Positions 1-9,006 of a stretch of 50,972 nucleotides of DNA are shown here, piece after piece (the first letter of the stretch is position 1; each line of letters opens with the position of its first letter). Made by a program: the position numbers and the translations under genes. The stretch spans positions 1 through 50,972 of the forward strand of contig CALUOH010000042.1 of assembly GCA_944322025.1 (NCBI GenBank), written 5' to 3'. The notes below the pieces were generated by a model that was not told the DNA's origin, made no database searches, and saw only the letters and a list, made by a program, of their open reading frames with translations. The stretch comes from an uncultured Bacteroidales bacterium. Its GTDB lineage: Bacteria > Bacteroidota > Bacteroidia > Bacteroidales > Paludibacteraceae.

Positions 1-3000
1 TTACAGAGAGTTCCATAGGATATACACAAGGCACTTTGCTTATTTCCAGACGGTCTATAACTGCTTTTGCATCGGACTGTGCTTCTCCTGCATCGTTCTG
101 CCAGTAGAAAACGAAGTTGTAATACCCCTCGTCTTTGACATAAACCACATGCATCACTGTGTCATTAACCCATTCGCTGCTGCCGCTTAGCCTGTTGCCT
201 TTCATGAGTGGTGTGATGGACTGTACCGTTGTCTGTGAACCGTCGGCATAGTAAACTTTGTCACTGCCGCCATCGAACATAGCATTACCTGGTAGCAGTC
301 CTGCTTTGATATAACCGTTGCCAGTACATTGCCACAGGTATGACACATAGTAAACTCCTGACGGCAGATATACCGTGCGGTATGCCCATGCACGACTTTC
401 CTTGGTCGGGTCATATATGGCTGATGTACCGTCATTTGTGAGGTATAGCGATTTATTGCCATCTTGTGCTATGCTATTTCCTATGCACCATGTGTTGCAA
501 TCTTCAGAGCCGAGTATTGTCCATGTGTTTTCGGCTATTTCTTCGAATGACTCGACATAAGGCTCTTCGTAGCTGTTAACATCTTCTGTCATGGTGCGTT
601 GTGTCAATGGTCCGACCCAATAGCTCTTTGTGTTTTCATCGCACACACTACGTACATATATGTCGTAATCGGTTAAAGGTTTAAGCCCACTTACTGTATA
701 TTGAGGAGTGTTGATTAGTGTACCACTCATGCCTGTGGTATCTCTACCTTTCTCAATACAAGCATATTCCCACTGTGTGGCCTGTCCGACTTCTACAAGT
801 TCAAAGCCTATGCTCTCCTTTGAAACGGATATATACTTTATCTCTTCCGGCTTTTGACAGGCTGGTGTGTAGTCTATTTCCAATTCATCTATATATGACG
901 CTACACTGCCTTTGCCTCTGCCATCTTTGTCATTGAGGTAGTAGTCCATTGTAATGGCAAGGTATTCTCCATAGCTGCTCTTATAATTTACGAGCGGGAC
1001 ATAATATTTCTTCCACTCGTCTGTGAGCATCACGGTATCTATCGGGATGAATGATTCCACAACATCTTCCCAATAAGCTTCTCTTTCCGGTACAACGCCG
1101 ATGACAACAGCCGTACCTTTGCCGAAGAATGAGAGTTGGCATTCGGCGAGGTTGTCAACCTCCATTTTGGGCAGGAAAGCATATGAAATTTTTGTAGAGT
1201 TAGTTGTAAACAGTTGCAGACAATTGCCGTATTTGCCATTCCCGTCTATGAACGGATATTGGTCATGTCGGCTGTCTGTTTCTGCAACTGCATGAAATCC
1301 GTTCCAGCAGTCGGGTTTGTACTGGCTTCCTGTGCCGAGTGTATTGTCGAATGTCTCCTTGTATGGCATAGAGAACCTTTCCATACATACAGTCTTGAAA
1401 CTGACGGGACCAGACCACTGCATTGTGCCATTACACTCAGCACCCACATATACATAGTATCTTGTGCGAGCATCGAGGTTTTCAAATGTGTATTCTTTTA
1501 CACCTGATACTGGTATTTCTGTTACACCTTCAATATCATCCATTCCTATTTCTTCATTACTTAACTGGTGGTCGCAGAGACGTAATGTCACATTGTTTTG
1601 ATCGGCATACCACACTACGGTAGCACCACGCGGCTGAACCTCTTTAAGTGATACCTGCCGTGGTGCAAGGCATGACGGGGACAGTTCTATCGTTAGATCG
1701 TCTATGTAGAACTCGTTCCGTGTCGCAAAGCCGGAGAAGAGAGTGACGAATCGTCCTTTGATATCGTTGTAGTCCCCGACGTATGTGTCGAGCGGTACAG
1801 TATAATAATGCCATATCCCATAGTTGTATATAGAATCTACTGGAGTGTAAGTTGCAAGGTCTTCTTTTTCTATTGTTACTCCTATGTCCAGGCGGCCTGC
1901 GTTTTCTGTAAATTCGCTGAATGGGGCATAACCCCAGAACGACAATTGGTATTTATCAATCGTGTTGTGCGTTACTGCTGTGTCTATTTCTGGAGAGAAG
2001 AAGAACACACCATCTGCTGTAGCGTCTTCGATGACACCCGAAGTTATGTCAAGTGAGTTCTTTCCACTGTAAGGATTGCTTGTGCTTATTGTAGGAATAT
2101 CTCCGTTTTGGCTGTGTCCAGTCCAGCAGCACGACACATCGCCGTTGGTGTAGCTTTCGAAGTCTTCTGTTCCGAGTGCATCAGCTGCGAGTACTCCACA
2201 ACCGGTACGGAACTGCAGGCCTTCACTCCACGGCCCTCCTTCTGGTGTGCATTTTGAGCGTACATGGAAGAAGTATGTAGTGTTGTAGTCCAGACCGGTG
2301 ACTGTATATGGATTTTCGTTTATAGTTTGGGCGAATTGTACATCATCCGATGCTGATTGATCGGTCATAATGGCATCAAGCTCCTCTTCTGTCAAGCTTC
2401 TTTTAGCTACTACTACATCCCATTTATCTTCGATGTCACCCAGCCATCCGAACGTGGCTTGCTGCGGCTGAATGTCCGTGGCCGAGATATCGCTCATCTC
2501 GGCGCAACCGTCAATGAGGTCAACGGTAACTCCCTCAATGTAAGTGTCACAGCTTTCAGATGCAGGTACACGTAATGCTATATAATTATAGTCGGATGTA
2601 CATTTAGAAAAGTATACTCTGTAATCCTGAGATGCTGTTTCTTCATTTATTAGGCGGCGTATCAAGGTGAATGACTCTATATCGTCAATTTCTTTTATTG
2701 CCCCAACCTCGAGGATGGCAGGGTTGTATTGCCCTTTCATCCTGATATTAGCAAAGAGTTCGTTGATGGGCCTTTCCATTTTTGGGAGAATGACATATGC
2801 ATCGTTTTCAGACGAACTGGAGGATACAGAGATATACATCGTATTGGTCGATGCGCTTTTAGTAGGATAATAAGTATTACCGTATTTGACAGTATATTGC
2901 AGTTCTACGCACGGGAATGTCCACTGCTTGCCTTCTTGTTTGCCACCTGCAATGTCGAGTGTATATGGCAGAGGCTGCTTGTCATGACATTCTGTTGTGA

Positions 3001-5542
3001 AATCGAAGGCTCCCATCCAGATGTTAGGGGTAGACTCATTTCCTTCGCATACGCTTCTGACATAGTAATAATACTTTTGCCCGTTGGCTTTGAGGCCTGT
3101 GATTTCGGCTGTCGGTTCTGTTGCCGTCAGCTCTTTCTCCCATTCGTATGTCTGGCTTTCCAGCGAATCGTACACACTTTCTGTGGACAACTTTATGTCC
3201 CACGAAGCTGCGCCGTTATCGTCCCATGAGATGGCAACTGATGTGGCTGACGGGTCGGCTGTGAAGTTTTGCGGGTCTTTGCATAGGGGCAGAGGGCCGA
3301 AAGTCATGTCGTCCACATACGTCTCTGCCAAACCGCTTGAATGGGAAGCATCGAGCACGTATTTGAGCGTGAAGAAATGACCGTCGAATGTATAGTTATC
3401 CATATCGATGATATGGTGACTCCATGTATCTGCGTATGCGGTCACAGTGTCAAGAGCCTGGAATGTGGCCGTGTCCTGCGCATCCTTCATTACACCGATG
3501 ACAATGTTGCTGTACACATCTTGGGAGCGCACGGTAGAATAGAAAGTTACTCGTTTTTTCATAAGGTTTTCTATCTCCGGAAATACAAGGTATGTATAGG
3601 ATGTCGGGTCATCTTCCGCACGGGCATAAAGGACATACTCCCCGCTGTGTGGCGTGACGCCATACCATGATGATGGCATCTGCGAATGCGGAGTAAAAGA
3701 GTTGGTGAAAACTTTTATTCCGCGTGTAAGTTTGTAGCTTGTCGAAGATGAATTCGGATATGTGAATGTAGAGTTGTCATTCGGGTCGATTTCGAAGTCA
3801 TATTCGTATGTGTCGTATTCGATTTTTGCCGGTGTTGTGAACGACTGCGGGTTACTCCAATCTCCATAATCGCTGCCGCACTTGTTCCTTATGTATGCGA
3901 AGTAAGTTGTTTCGGCTGTAAGACCGTCTACCGTGGCAGGCTTCTGAAGTCCTTGTTTGTATACATAGTCGGTCGAGGCAAGCGCGCTCAGCGCGTCTTC
4001 CAACTCTTTCGTTTCGTCAAGACGTGTTTTTGTCACTATGATGTCACACTCTGTCGCTCCATTGCTGTTCCAGTCAAAGACTGCTTGTGTGGCCGAATAG
4101 GTCTTCACTGTGATTTCGCGTGCTTTTGCACATGAAGGTATGGAGTCCACTTCAAAATTATCAACAAAAAACGTATTGTAGTCATCCGATTCGGAAACGA
4201 GAGCAATATGTTTTGCTGTCTTGTCCGCGCCGGTAAGTGGTACTATGAATTCTGTGAAGCCGCTGCCGTCGCTATGTAGGCTTACCGTCGCCACCTCATC
4301 GAAAGTCTCGAACTTTGTCGGGTCGGTCATCACGCCTATTTTCAGTGTCGCGATATCCGGCGTATTGTATGTGCCCCATAGGCGCGAGCCATAGAAAGTG
4401 ACTTGCAATTGTGAGATGTCTTCGATATCTATCTCCGGAGTGGCGGCATAGGCGTAATATCCTCCGGGAATGGCATTGTAATATGTCTCTGAGCCGAAAG
4501 CCAGGCATGGGGTGGCATCGGGAGAATAGCTACCAAATGAGTTTTGCGGTACGTTTGTATTGATGTATGGAATGTTCTGATTATACGATGTGCCGAAAAA
4601 CCAGTCTTTGTGCTGCTGCGACATTCCTGTCACTTCAAGGTTGAAGTCTTCATAGTAAGGGATATTGACTTTTTGGAGCGTGTTGAATTTCACTTCTGTG
4701 GACCACAAGCTCTCTTCTGAGTCACATAGTGCGCGGACGTACACATAATATTCACCTCCGAGGTCGAGGTTTTCAGCTGTGAAGGTACGCGCAGTGCCGA
4801 TAAGCAGAGTATCAACGGGAGTGCTCCTATACTCATCACGGCTACTGCTTAGCAGAAAGTCGCTGAGCGGCTCTTCTGAAATCCTGACATGAAACTGCTT
4901 AGTATCCGAGCTGCCGCTCCAATATATGGTGGCAGACGACTGAGTCTGGTTTCCGACTGTGACAGACGGACGCGAACATTCTGGACATGGACGTATCGTA
5001 ATGTCGTCCAGTACTATGCCACGACCAAGGTTGTCACTGCCTTCAAATGCCAATTGGTATGTTTTTGAAGAGGACACAAGTTCTACCATAGTTGTTTTCC
5101 ACACTGAGGTATATTTGTCCAGTACAGTAAGCGTTGCCCACTCCATGTCTTCGGTAGTGCGGTAGTAGATGCGTAGTGTGTCGAAATCGCCAGCCCAGCT
5201 GTCTTGTGCGTAGGCGAAAGATATGACCGGTTTGCTCATTCCAGTCACGTCGACAGGCGGTAAAATCAGTTTGGTTCTGAAACCTTCCTTTTGATTGGTG
5301 TTGTTTCTCAGCGAGATGCGGTAATTCCCGCTGTGTGTACCCGTAGGATAGAGGAGTCCATCGCCACCTTCGACTACCCAGTCATGAGAGCCGATGATAT
5401 GCTCCTGGGTCCATCCTTCCGGGAGTTTGCCGTCTTCAAAACCTTCGTTCAGCACAGAGCCGTTACCCTGAGCAAGAAGAAGCGGTGATGCGGCTGCCGC
5501 CAATGCGACAAGCGCAATTCTCAAACGTGTTCTTAGTTTCAT
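1..5542 (-). CDS. Giant modular surface protein, 3' end outside window (choice-of-anchor J / fibronectin III repeats)
   Basis: The frame opens at the ATG at 5542-5540 and stays open to the left edge, so at least 1847 residues are present and the C-terminus is missing. The N-terminus (MKLRTRLRIALVALAAAA) is a signal peptide. The mature part starts with a jelly-roll module (NEGFEDGKLPEGW, later VLDDITI), typical of choice-of-anchor J / cleaved-adhesin domains. It is followed by a fibronectin III-like domain. About five further copies of this pair of roughly 300-400 residues follow, each with Y(Y/F)xxVRSxC-type strands and an acidic DDxTxxxLPxC end. Such proteins are normally T9SS cargo acting as adhesins or binding proteins at the Bacteroidales surface; the sorting tail would lie beyond the edge. 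It sits 67 bp downstream of the neighbouring fragment and may be the last gene of a three-gene unit. The ligand is unknown. Confidence 0.85.
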   Translation of the reverse strand, partial: MKLRTRLRIALVALAAAASPLLLAQGNGSVLNEGFEDGKLPEGWTQEHIIGSHDWVVEGGDGLLYPTGTHSGNYRISLRNNTNQKEGFRTKLILPPVDVTGMSKPVISFAYAQDSWAGDFDTLRIYYRTTEDMEWATLTVLDKYTSVWKTTMVELVSSSKTYQLAFEGSDNLGRGIVLDDITIRPCPECSRPSVTVGNQTQSSATIYWSGSSDTKQFHVRISEEPLSDFLLSSSRDEYRSTPVDTLLIGTARTFTAENLDLGGEYYVYVRALCDSEESLWSTEVKFNTLQKVNIPYYEDFNLEVTGMSQQHKDWFFGTSYNQNIPYINTNVPQNSFGSYSPDATPCLAFGSETYYNAIPGGYYAYAATPEIDIEDISQLQVTFYGSRLWGTYNTPDIATLKIGVMTDPTKFETFDEVATVSLHSDGSGFTEFIVPLTGADKTAKHIALVSESDDYNTFFVDNFEVDSIPSCAKAREITVKTYSATQAVFDWNSNGATECDIIVTKTRLDETKELEDALSALASTDYVYKQGLQKPATVDGLTAETTYFAYIRNKCGSDYGDWSNPQSFTTPAKIEYDTYEYDFEIDPNDNSTFTYPNSSSTSYKLTRGIKVFTNSFTPHSQMPSSWYGVTPHSGEYVLYARAEDDPTSYTYLVFPEIENLMKKRVTFYSTVRSQDVYSNIVIGVMKDAQDTATFQALDTVTAYADTWSHHIIDMDNYTFDGHFFTLKYVLDASHSSGLAETYVDDMTFGPLPLCKDPQNFTADPSATSVAISWDDNGAASWDIKLSTESVYDSLESQTYEWEKELTATEPTAEITGLKANGQKYYYYVRSVCEGNESTPNIWMGAFDFTTECHDKQPLPYTLDIAGGKQEGKQWTFPCVELQYTVKYGNTYYPTKSASTNTMYISVSSSSSENDAYVILPKMERPINELFANIRMKGQYNPAILEVGAIKEIDDIESFTLIRRLINEETASQDYRVYFSKCTSDYNYIALRVPASESCDTYIEGVTVDLIDGCAEMSDISATDIQPQQATFGWLGDIEDKWDVVVAKRSLTEEELDAIMTDQSASDDVQFAQTINENPYTVTGLDYNTTYFFHVRSKCTPEGGPWSEGLQFRTGCGVLAADALGTEDFESYTNGDVSCCWTGHSQNGDIPTISTSNPYSGKNSLDITSGVIEDATADGVFFFSPEIDTAVTHNTIDKYQLSFWGYAPFSEFTENAGRLDIGVTIEKEDLATYTPVDSIYNYGIWHYYTVPLDTYVGDYNDIKGRFVTLFSGFATRNEFYIDDLTIELSPSCLAPRQVSLKEVQPRGATVVWYADQNNVTLRLCDHQLSNEEIGMDDIEGVTEIPVSGVKEYTFENLDARTRYYVYVGAECNGTMQWSGPVSFKTVCMERFSMPYKETFDNTLGTGSQYKPDCWNGFHAVAETDSRHDQYPFIDGNGKYGNCLQLFTTNSTKISYAFLPKMEVDNLAECQLSFFGKGTAVVIGVVPEREAYWEDVVESFIPIDTVMLTDEWKKYYVPLVNYKSSYGEYLAITMDYYLNDKDGRGKGSVASYIDELEIDYTPACQKPEEIKYISVSKESIGFELVEVGQATQWEYACIEKGRDTTGMSGTLINTPQYTVSGLKPLTDYDIYVRSVCDENTKSYWVGPLTQRTMTEDVNSYEEPYVESFEEIAENTWTILGSEDCNTWCIGNSIAQDGNKSLYLTNDGTSAIYDPTKESRAWAYRTVYLPSGVYYVSYLWQCTGNGYIKAGLLPGNAMFDGGSDKVYYADGSQTTVQSITPLMKGNRLSGSSEWVNDTVMHVVYVKDEGYYNFVFYWQNDAGEAQSDAKAVIDRLEISKVPCVYPMELSV

Positions 5543-5609
5543 AGGTTTTTTGTTTGGTTAGATTAGAAATAATATGAATGTTTATTGTAAGTCGGTTTGC
5601 TGTTTGTTT

Positions 5610-6473
5610 TTACCGTACAAGTATTTTGTGTGACGTAATGTTTCCTTCTTGTTCAAGTGTCAATATATAAACTCCAGGCATGTCAGGCATAATCAGCTCG
5701 TTGTTGTCGCTGTTTATTATAGTTTCTGAGTATATTATGCCGGAGACGCTGTATAGTCTGGCTGTAGATTTTCCCTGGACATTGGCAATCATTATCTTGC
5801 TGCCTGCTGTTACTTCTGTCTGTATTGGATATTGCGAGATGTTACTCCGTATCTCAGGTATGATGGAACATGTGGGCAGAGTTATACCGTCTTCGGCACG
5901 TGTTAGCATGACATAGTATGATGTTGTTGTGTCCAGCGTGGCATATTCGCCAAGGTATAGATATGAACCGTTTTCGCCCGAGAGAGGTTTACCGTCCATG
6001 TACCATTGAAATGCCGAAAATGTATAGCCGCCGTTGTATAATTCGTTTGTCACGGCGAGCACGTTGTTCCATTTTTGGCGTACTATGTTTGAAGGGTAGT
6101 GTATCTCGAATGTTATGGGAAAGAAAAGAGTGTCGCAGATGATATCACCTATGACTATCCCGGCATCGTAACGGTCAGCACGACAAGTGTCGGGAATGAA
6201 GAGCATGATAGGCTGGTTGTCGGCAAAAGCCATAGTGGTGTCAGTGAATCCTGCAGTGTGTGCCTTGTTTCCAAAGCGTATAGTATAGTCAGTCAGTATA
6301 CCTTTTGTGTAGGAGTATGGCACTAATATTGTATTGTCGTCGGCGCATGCCGTGTATGGAGATAATGTGTCTATCGATAGTTCTACACATTCACGACCTA
6401 CTGTGACAGTCTGTGGTGCGCTGGAGCAACCATGGGAGTTGTAAACTATTATTTCGTAATCACCTCCACTCAA
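5610..6473 (-). pseudogene. C-terminal fragment of the T9SS surface protein split by an in-frame TGA
   Basis: This stretch is in the same frame as the 837-residue reading frame upstream and is separated from it only by a TGA at 6488-6486. The first possible start is a TTG at 6473; no ATG or ribosome binding site supports independent translation. The fragment (287 residues from the TTG) has no signal peptide. It begins with the end of an SprB-like repeat (GLSGGDYEIIVYNSHGCS), then a region matching the intact upstream paralogue (ACADD, YNGGYxFxAxQWYxDGxP), and finishes with a T9SS type A sorting tail (PGVYILTLEQEGNITSHKIL). On its own it could not be exported, so it reads as the broken-off end of one 1130-codon gene. 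Translation by readthrough or reinitiation cannot be excluded. Confidence 0.8.
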
Positions 6474-6485
6474 TCCTTCAAGTTC

Positions 6486-8999
6486 TCATTCCATTTTGCC
6501 ATTTATGGAGTACGTATAGTTTTTCTCTGCGCAATCGATTATGATTTTGCCAGAGTTCGGTGTTACAGCTTCAGGTTCTGTCGTGCAGGAGAATGTTATC
6601 TCAGGCAGTATGGCCACATTGACTATCACTGTAGAATCACAACCGTACTGGTTTTCGAGTTTGTATTCATATCTACCTTCCTTGTCGATCTGTTCGGGTC
6701 CGGCTACGGATATGCTTCCATAGCAGATGGTGTCGTTGATTACAGTACTTTGGCTACGCGGGTTTACATGCAAATGTATTATACTGATACTGTCACATCC
6801 GTATCTGTTCTTGATGTCACAGACTATAGTAGTGTCTCTCACTGCACCGAATATCTGTACCGGCTGACAGAAGGCGAATGTCTCGCCATAGCAGAGTGTG
6901 GTGTCAATCTCGCGTGTCTCAGTAAGTATGGATGGTACTGTTATGGTATATGTCGTATCATCGTAACATCCGCCAGAGATGCCGGCTTTCAGTTCAACTG
7001 TTATCTTTCCGCCTTCGTTAGGTACGGTCAGAAGAGGATTGTGTTCTTCGTATTCCGTTCCGTTTATAGTCCATATTGTCGTTTCTGCCACTTCGTCTGT
7101 GTGTACAGGGTTGCCATCTTCGTCACGCGATACTACATGGCTTTGGTCTGTCAGCTGTATGTAGTTGCCACAGTTGGAGGGAATATGTTCCCAGTCGAAA
7201 GTGGCGAAGGGCAGCCGCGGGGAGACTTTTGTCTTAAGTTCGAACTGGCAGTTTGCGCCGCCTTCCTTGAATATGCAGTGGCATACATATTCGCGGTCAT
7301 CATCAGAAGCTGCCTTATAAATCTGTTCGGTGGATAGCGTGTCGTTCATGTTGTCAGACAGGAACCATGCGTAGTTGAAACCATCGGGAGCTTTGAGATC
7401 CATGGTAGGACTTGCGCCGCAGCTCATGCCCTGAATGGTGCCTGATGCACATCCAAGTGTGAAATAGGCATAGCCATAATGTGCTCCTAATGTGCAGCCC
7501 TGAGTTATAAGACGTATCTTGACATCTCGTCCGGCCATGCCAGAGAGGTCGAATCCGAGGGTAGTCCACTCTTTCCATACAATGTTGCTGCCGTTTATTA
7601 TTTCCGTATTCCATCCCTCGGCATTCATGTCGGCGTAGAATGATGCTGTGCCACATTCTGGGTCTATCAGCCGTCCTTCCTCATCGTAGAGTTCAAGGTT
7701 GAAATAGGGCTGCTCTTCTACGTTGTGCTGCGGGTCTTCGAAGACTATGGCGTATTTCAGCAGCAGAATGCATTGGTCGGGACTGATGTTAACGGTATAT
7801 TCTATGCCGTCAGCTTCTGCTCCCGTGTTCCAATTACCTATTCTTATCGAAGCAAGTTCGCCATCGGGAATGGTTCTCAGCTTTCCCCCCGTTCGGATGT
7901 CGGTCTCTCCTGCCATCCAGTGTACGGTGTGTTGGCTGTACATGTCTTTGTAGCCAAAATCTTGTGGTGTGACAGCTGCCATCTGCGGCAGTGTGTCTGC
8001 ATCGCCAATAAGGCATGATACGCTTTCATCGGTCAAGTCTATATAATTGATACAGTGGTTTTCCGGACAGAATACGAGATTGGTGTATTTCAATGTGTAT
8101 GCACTCCACAATGTATCCTCCCCTCCGACAGGCGATACGGAGCGCATGCGGAAATCATATATACCTTCGTCTATACCACCTAAGATGTATGTGTGCGATG
8201 TGCTGCCCACAGTGCCGCGTATGTTCTTTATTATCCGCCATTTGTCCGTGCCAGATTTGCGCCATTCCAAATCGTACAGCAACGTTTGTCCATTCCATGT
8301 AATAATCGCGGTGTCACACACTCCTTCCACCGTTATTCCTGTAGGAGCCTTTGATGATGAGTTGGCTATCTGGATGTTGTCAATAGCAGTGCTTATGCGC
8401 GTCTGTTCTTCTGCCGTCTCGTTGTTGACCCAAATGAAGGCAACGTAGTAAGTTTCTCCAGCATTGAAAGAGTATGTGAATGAGGATGTATACCAGTTAC
8501 CGTCTCCAGCTAACCGCGAGCCACGAGTGGTACCATCCTGTTGCAGCAGACTTTGACAGCTTACCTGAGAAAGAGGCTCCATATTACTGCTACCCATTAC
8601 AGATTGAGGAGCTGCTCCTGCCGATGTACTGTAAACACTCACATAAAGTCCGCTTTTGTTGTCAGTGACATGGTTTCTCCATTGGAATGAGATTTCGTAT
8701 GCTCCCTGCGGTAGGCTTATTTCCCGGTATACAACCGCTACGTTCTTGTCCGTGCCGAATTTCAGGCTATCCTCACCCCAATAAGATATGTACATAGATT
8801 TCTCTCCATCATACGATGTAGCGTTGCCGAAGTACCATTTGTCAGTACAGACATCTCCCGGATTAAGAATCCAGTTGCCGTTTTCAGTGTTGTCCTCGAA
8901 CCCATTGAAGTAGGGTAGTGTAATGTTCTGTGCCGAACATGTTACGGCATAAAGAAGCATTATGTAAATGAATATTGTCTTTGCTGTTGAGTTTTTCAT
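6486..8999 (-). CDS. Modular surface protein, N-terminal part, truncated by TGA
   Basis: The product is 837 residues and starts at the ATG at 8999, only 7 bp after the stop of the upstream paralogue, so the two are surely co-transcribed. It has a signal peptide (MKNSTAKTIFIYIMLLYAVTCSAQ), a choice-of-anchor J domain (about 25-205), a fibronectin III-like domain, a second jelly-roll domain, a PKD-like domain, and two modules of the CYG...GCDSxxxxxxxV type. It ends in the middle of an SprB-like repeat (YTYSINGKME, then TGA). The order matches the intact 1025-residue neighbour. The missing C-terminal sorting tail lies directly downstream in frame, so the protein made here should lack the signal for T9SS export and anchoring. 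Related repeats often carry Trp at the TGA position, so a TGG to TGA change is the simplest explanation. Confidence 0.85.
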   Translation of the reverse strand: MKNSTAKTIFIYIMLLYAVTCSAQNITLPYFNGFEDNTENGNWILNPGDVCTDKWYFGNATSYDGEKSMYISYWGEDSLKFGTDKNVAVVYREISLPQGAYEISFQWRNHVTDNKSGLYVSVYSTSAGAAPQSVMGSSNMEPLSQVSCQSLLQQDGTTRGSRLAGDGNWYTSSFTYSFNAGETYYVAFIWVNNETAEEQTRISTAIDNIQIANSSSKAPTGITVEGVCDTAIITWNGQTLLYDLEWRKSGTDKWRIIKNIRGTVGSTSHTYILGGIDEGIYDFRMRSVSPVGGEDTLWSAYTLKYTNLVFCPENHCINYIDLTDESVSCLIGDADTLPQMAAVTPQDFGYKDMYSQHTVHWMAGETDIRTGGKLRTIPDGELASIRIGNWNTGAEADGIEYTVNISPDQCILLLKYAIVFEDPQHNVEEQPYFNLELYDEEGRLIDPECGTASFYADMNAEGWNTEIINGSNIVWKEWTTLGFDLSGMAGRDVKIRLITQGCTLGAHYGYAYFTLGCASGTIQGMSCGASPTMDLKAPDGFNYAWFLSDNMNDTLSTEQIYKAASDDDREYVCHCIFKEGGANCQFELKTKVSPRLPFATFDWEHIPSNCGNYIQLTDQSHVVSRDEDGNPVHTDEVAETTIWTINGTEYEEHNPLLTVPNEGGKITVELKAGISGGCYDDTTYTITVPSILTETREIDTTLCYGETFAFCQPVQIFGAVRDTTIVCDIKNRYGCDSISIIHLHVNPRSQSTVINDTICYGSISVAGPEQIDKEGRYEYKLENQYGCDSTVIVNVAILPEITFSCTTEPEAVTPNSGKIIIDCAEKNYTYSINGKME

Positions 9000-9006
9000 G
9001 GTATGA

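Noticed and set aside
6486..6488. TGA recoded as Trp, Gly or selenocysteine
   Set aside because: TGA ends several normal genes in the window, no recoding element could be seen, and Trp at this place is explained by a TGG to TGA mutation.
6432..7337. 301-residue plus-strand frame opposite the split surface protein
   Set aside because: It is the complement of a clearly coding frame with conserved domains; Cys/Tyr-rich content is typical of a shadow frame.
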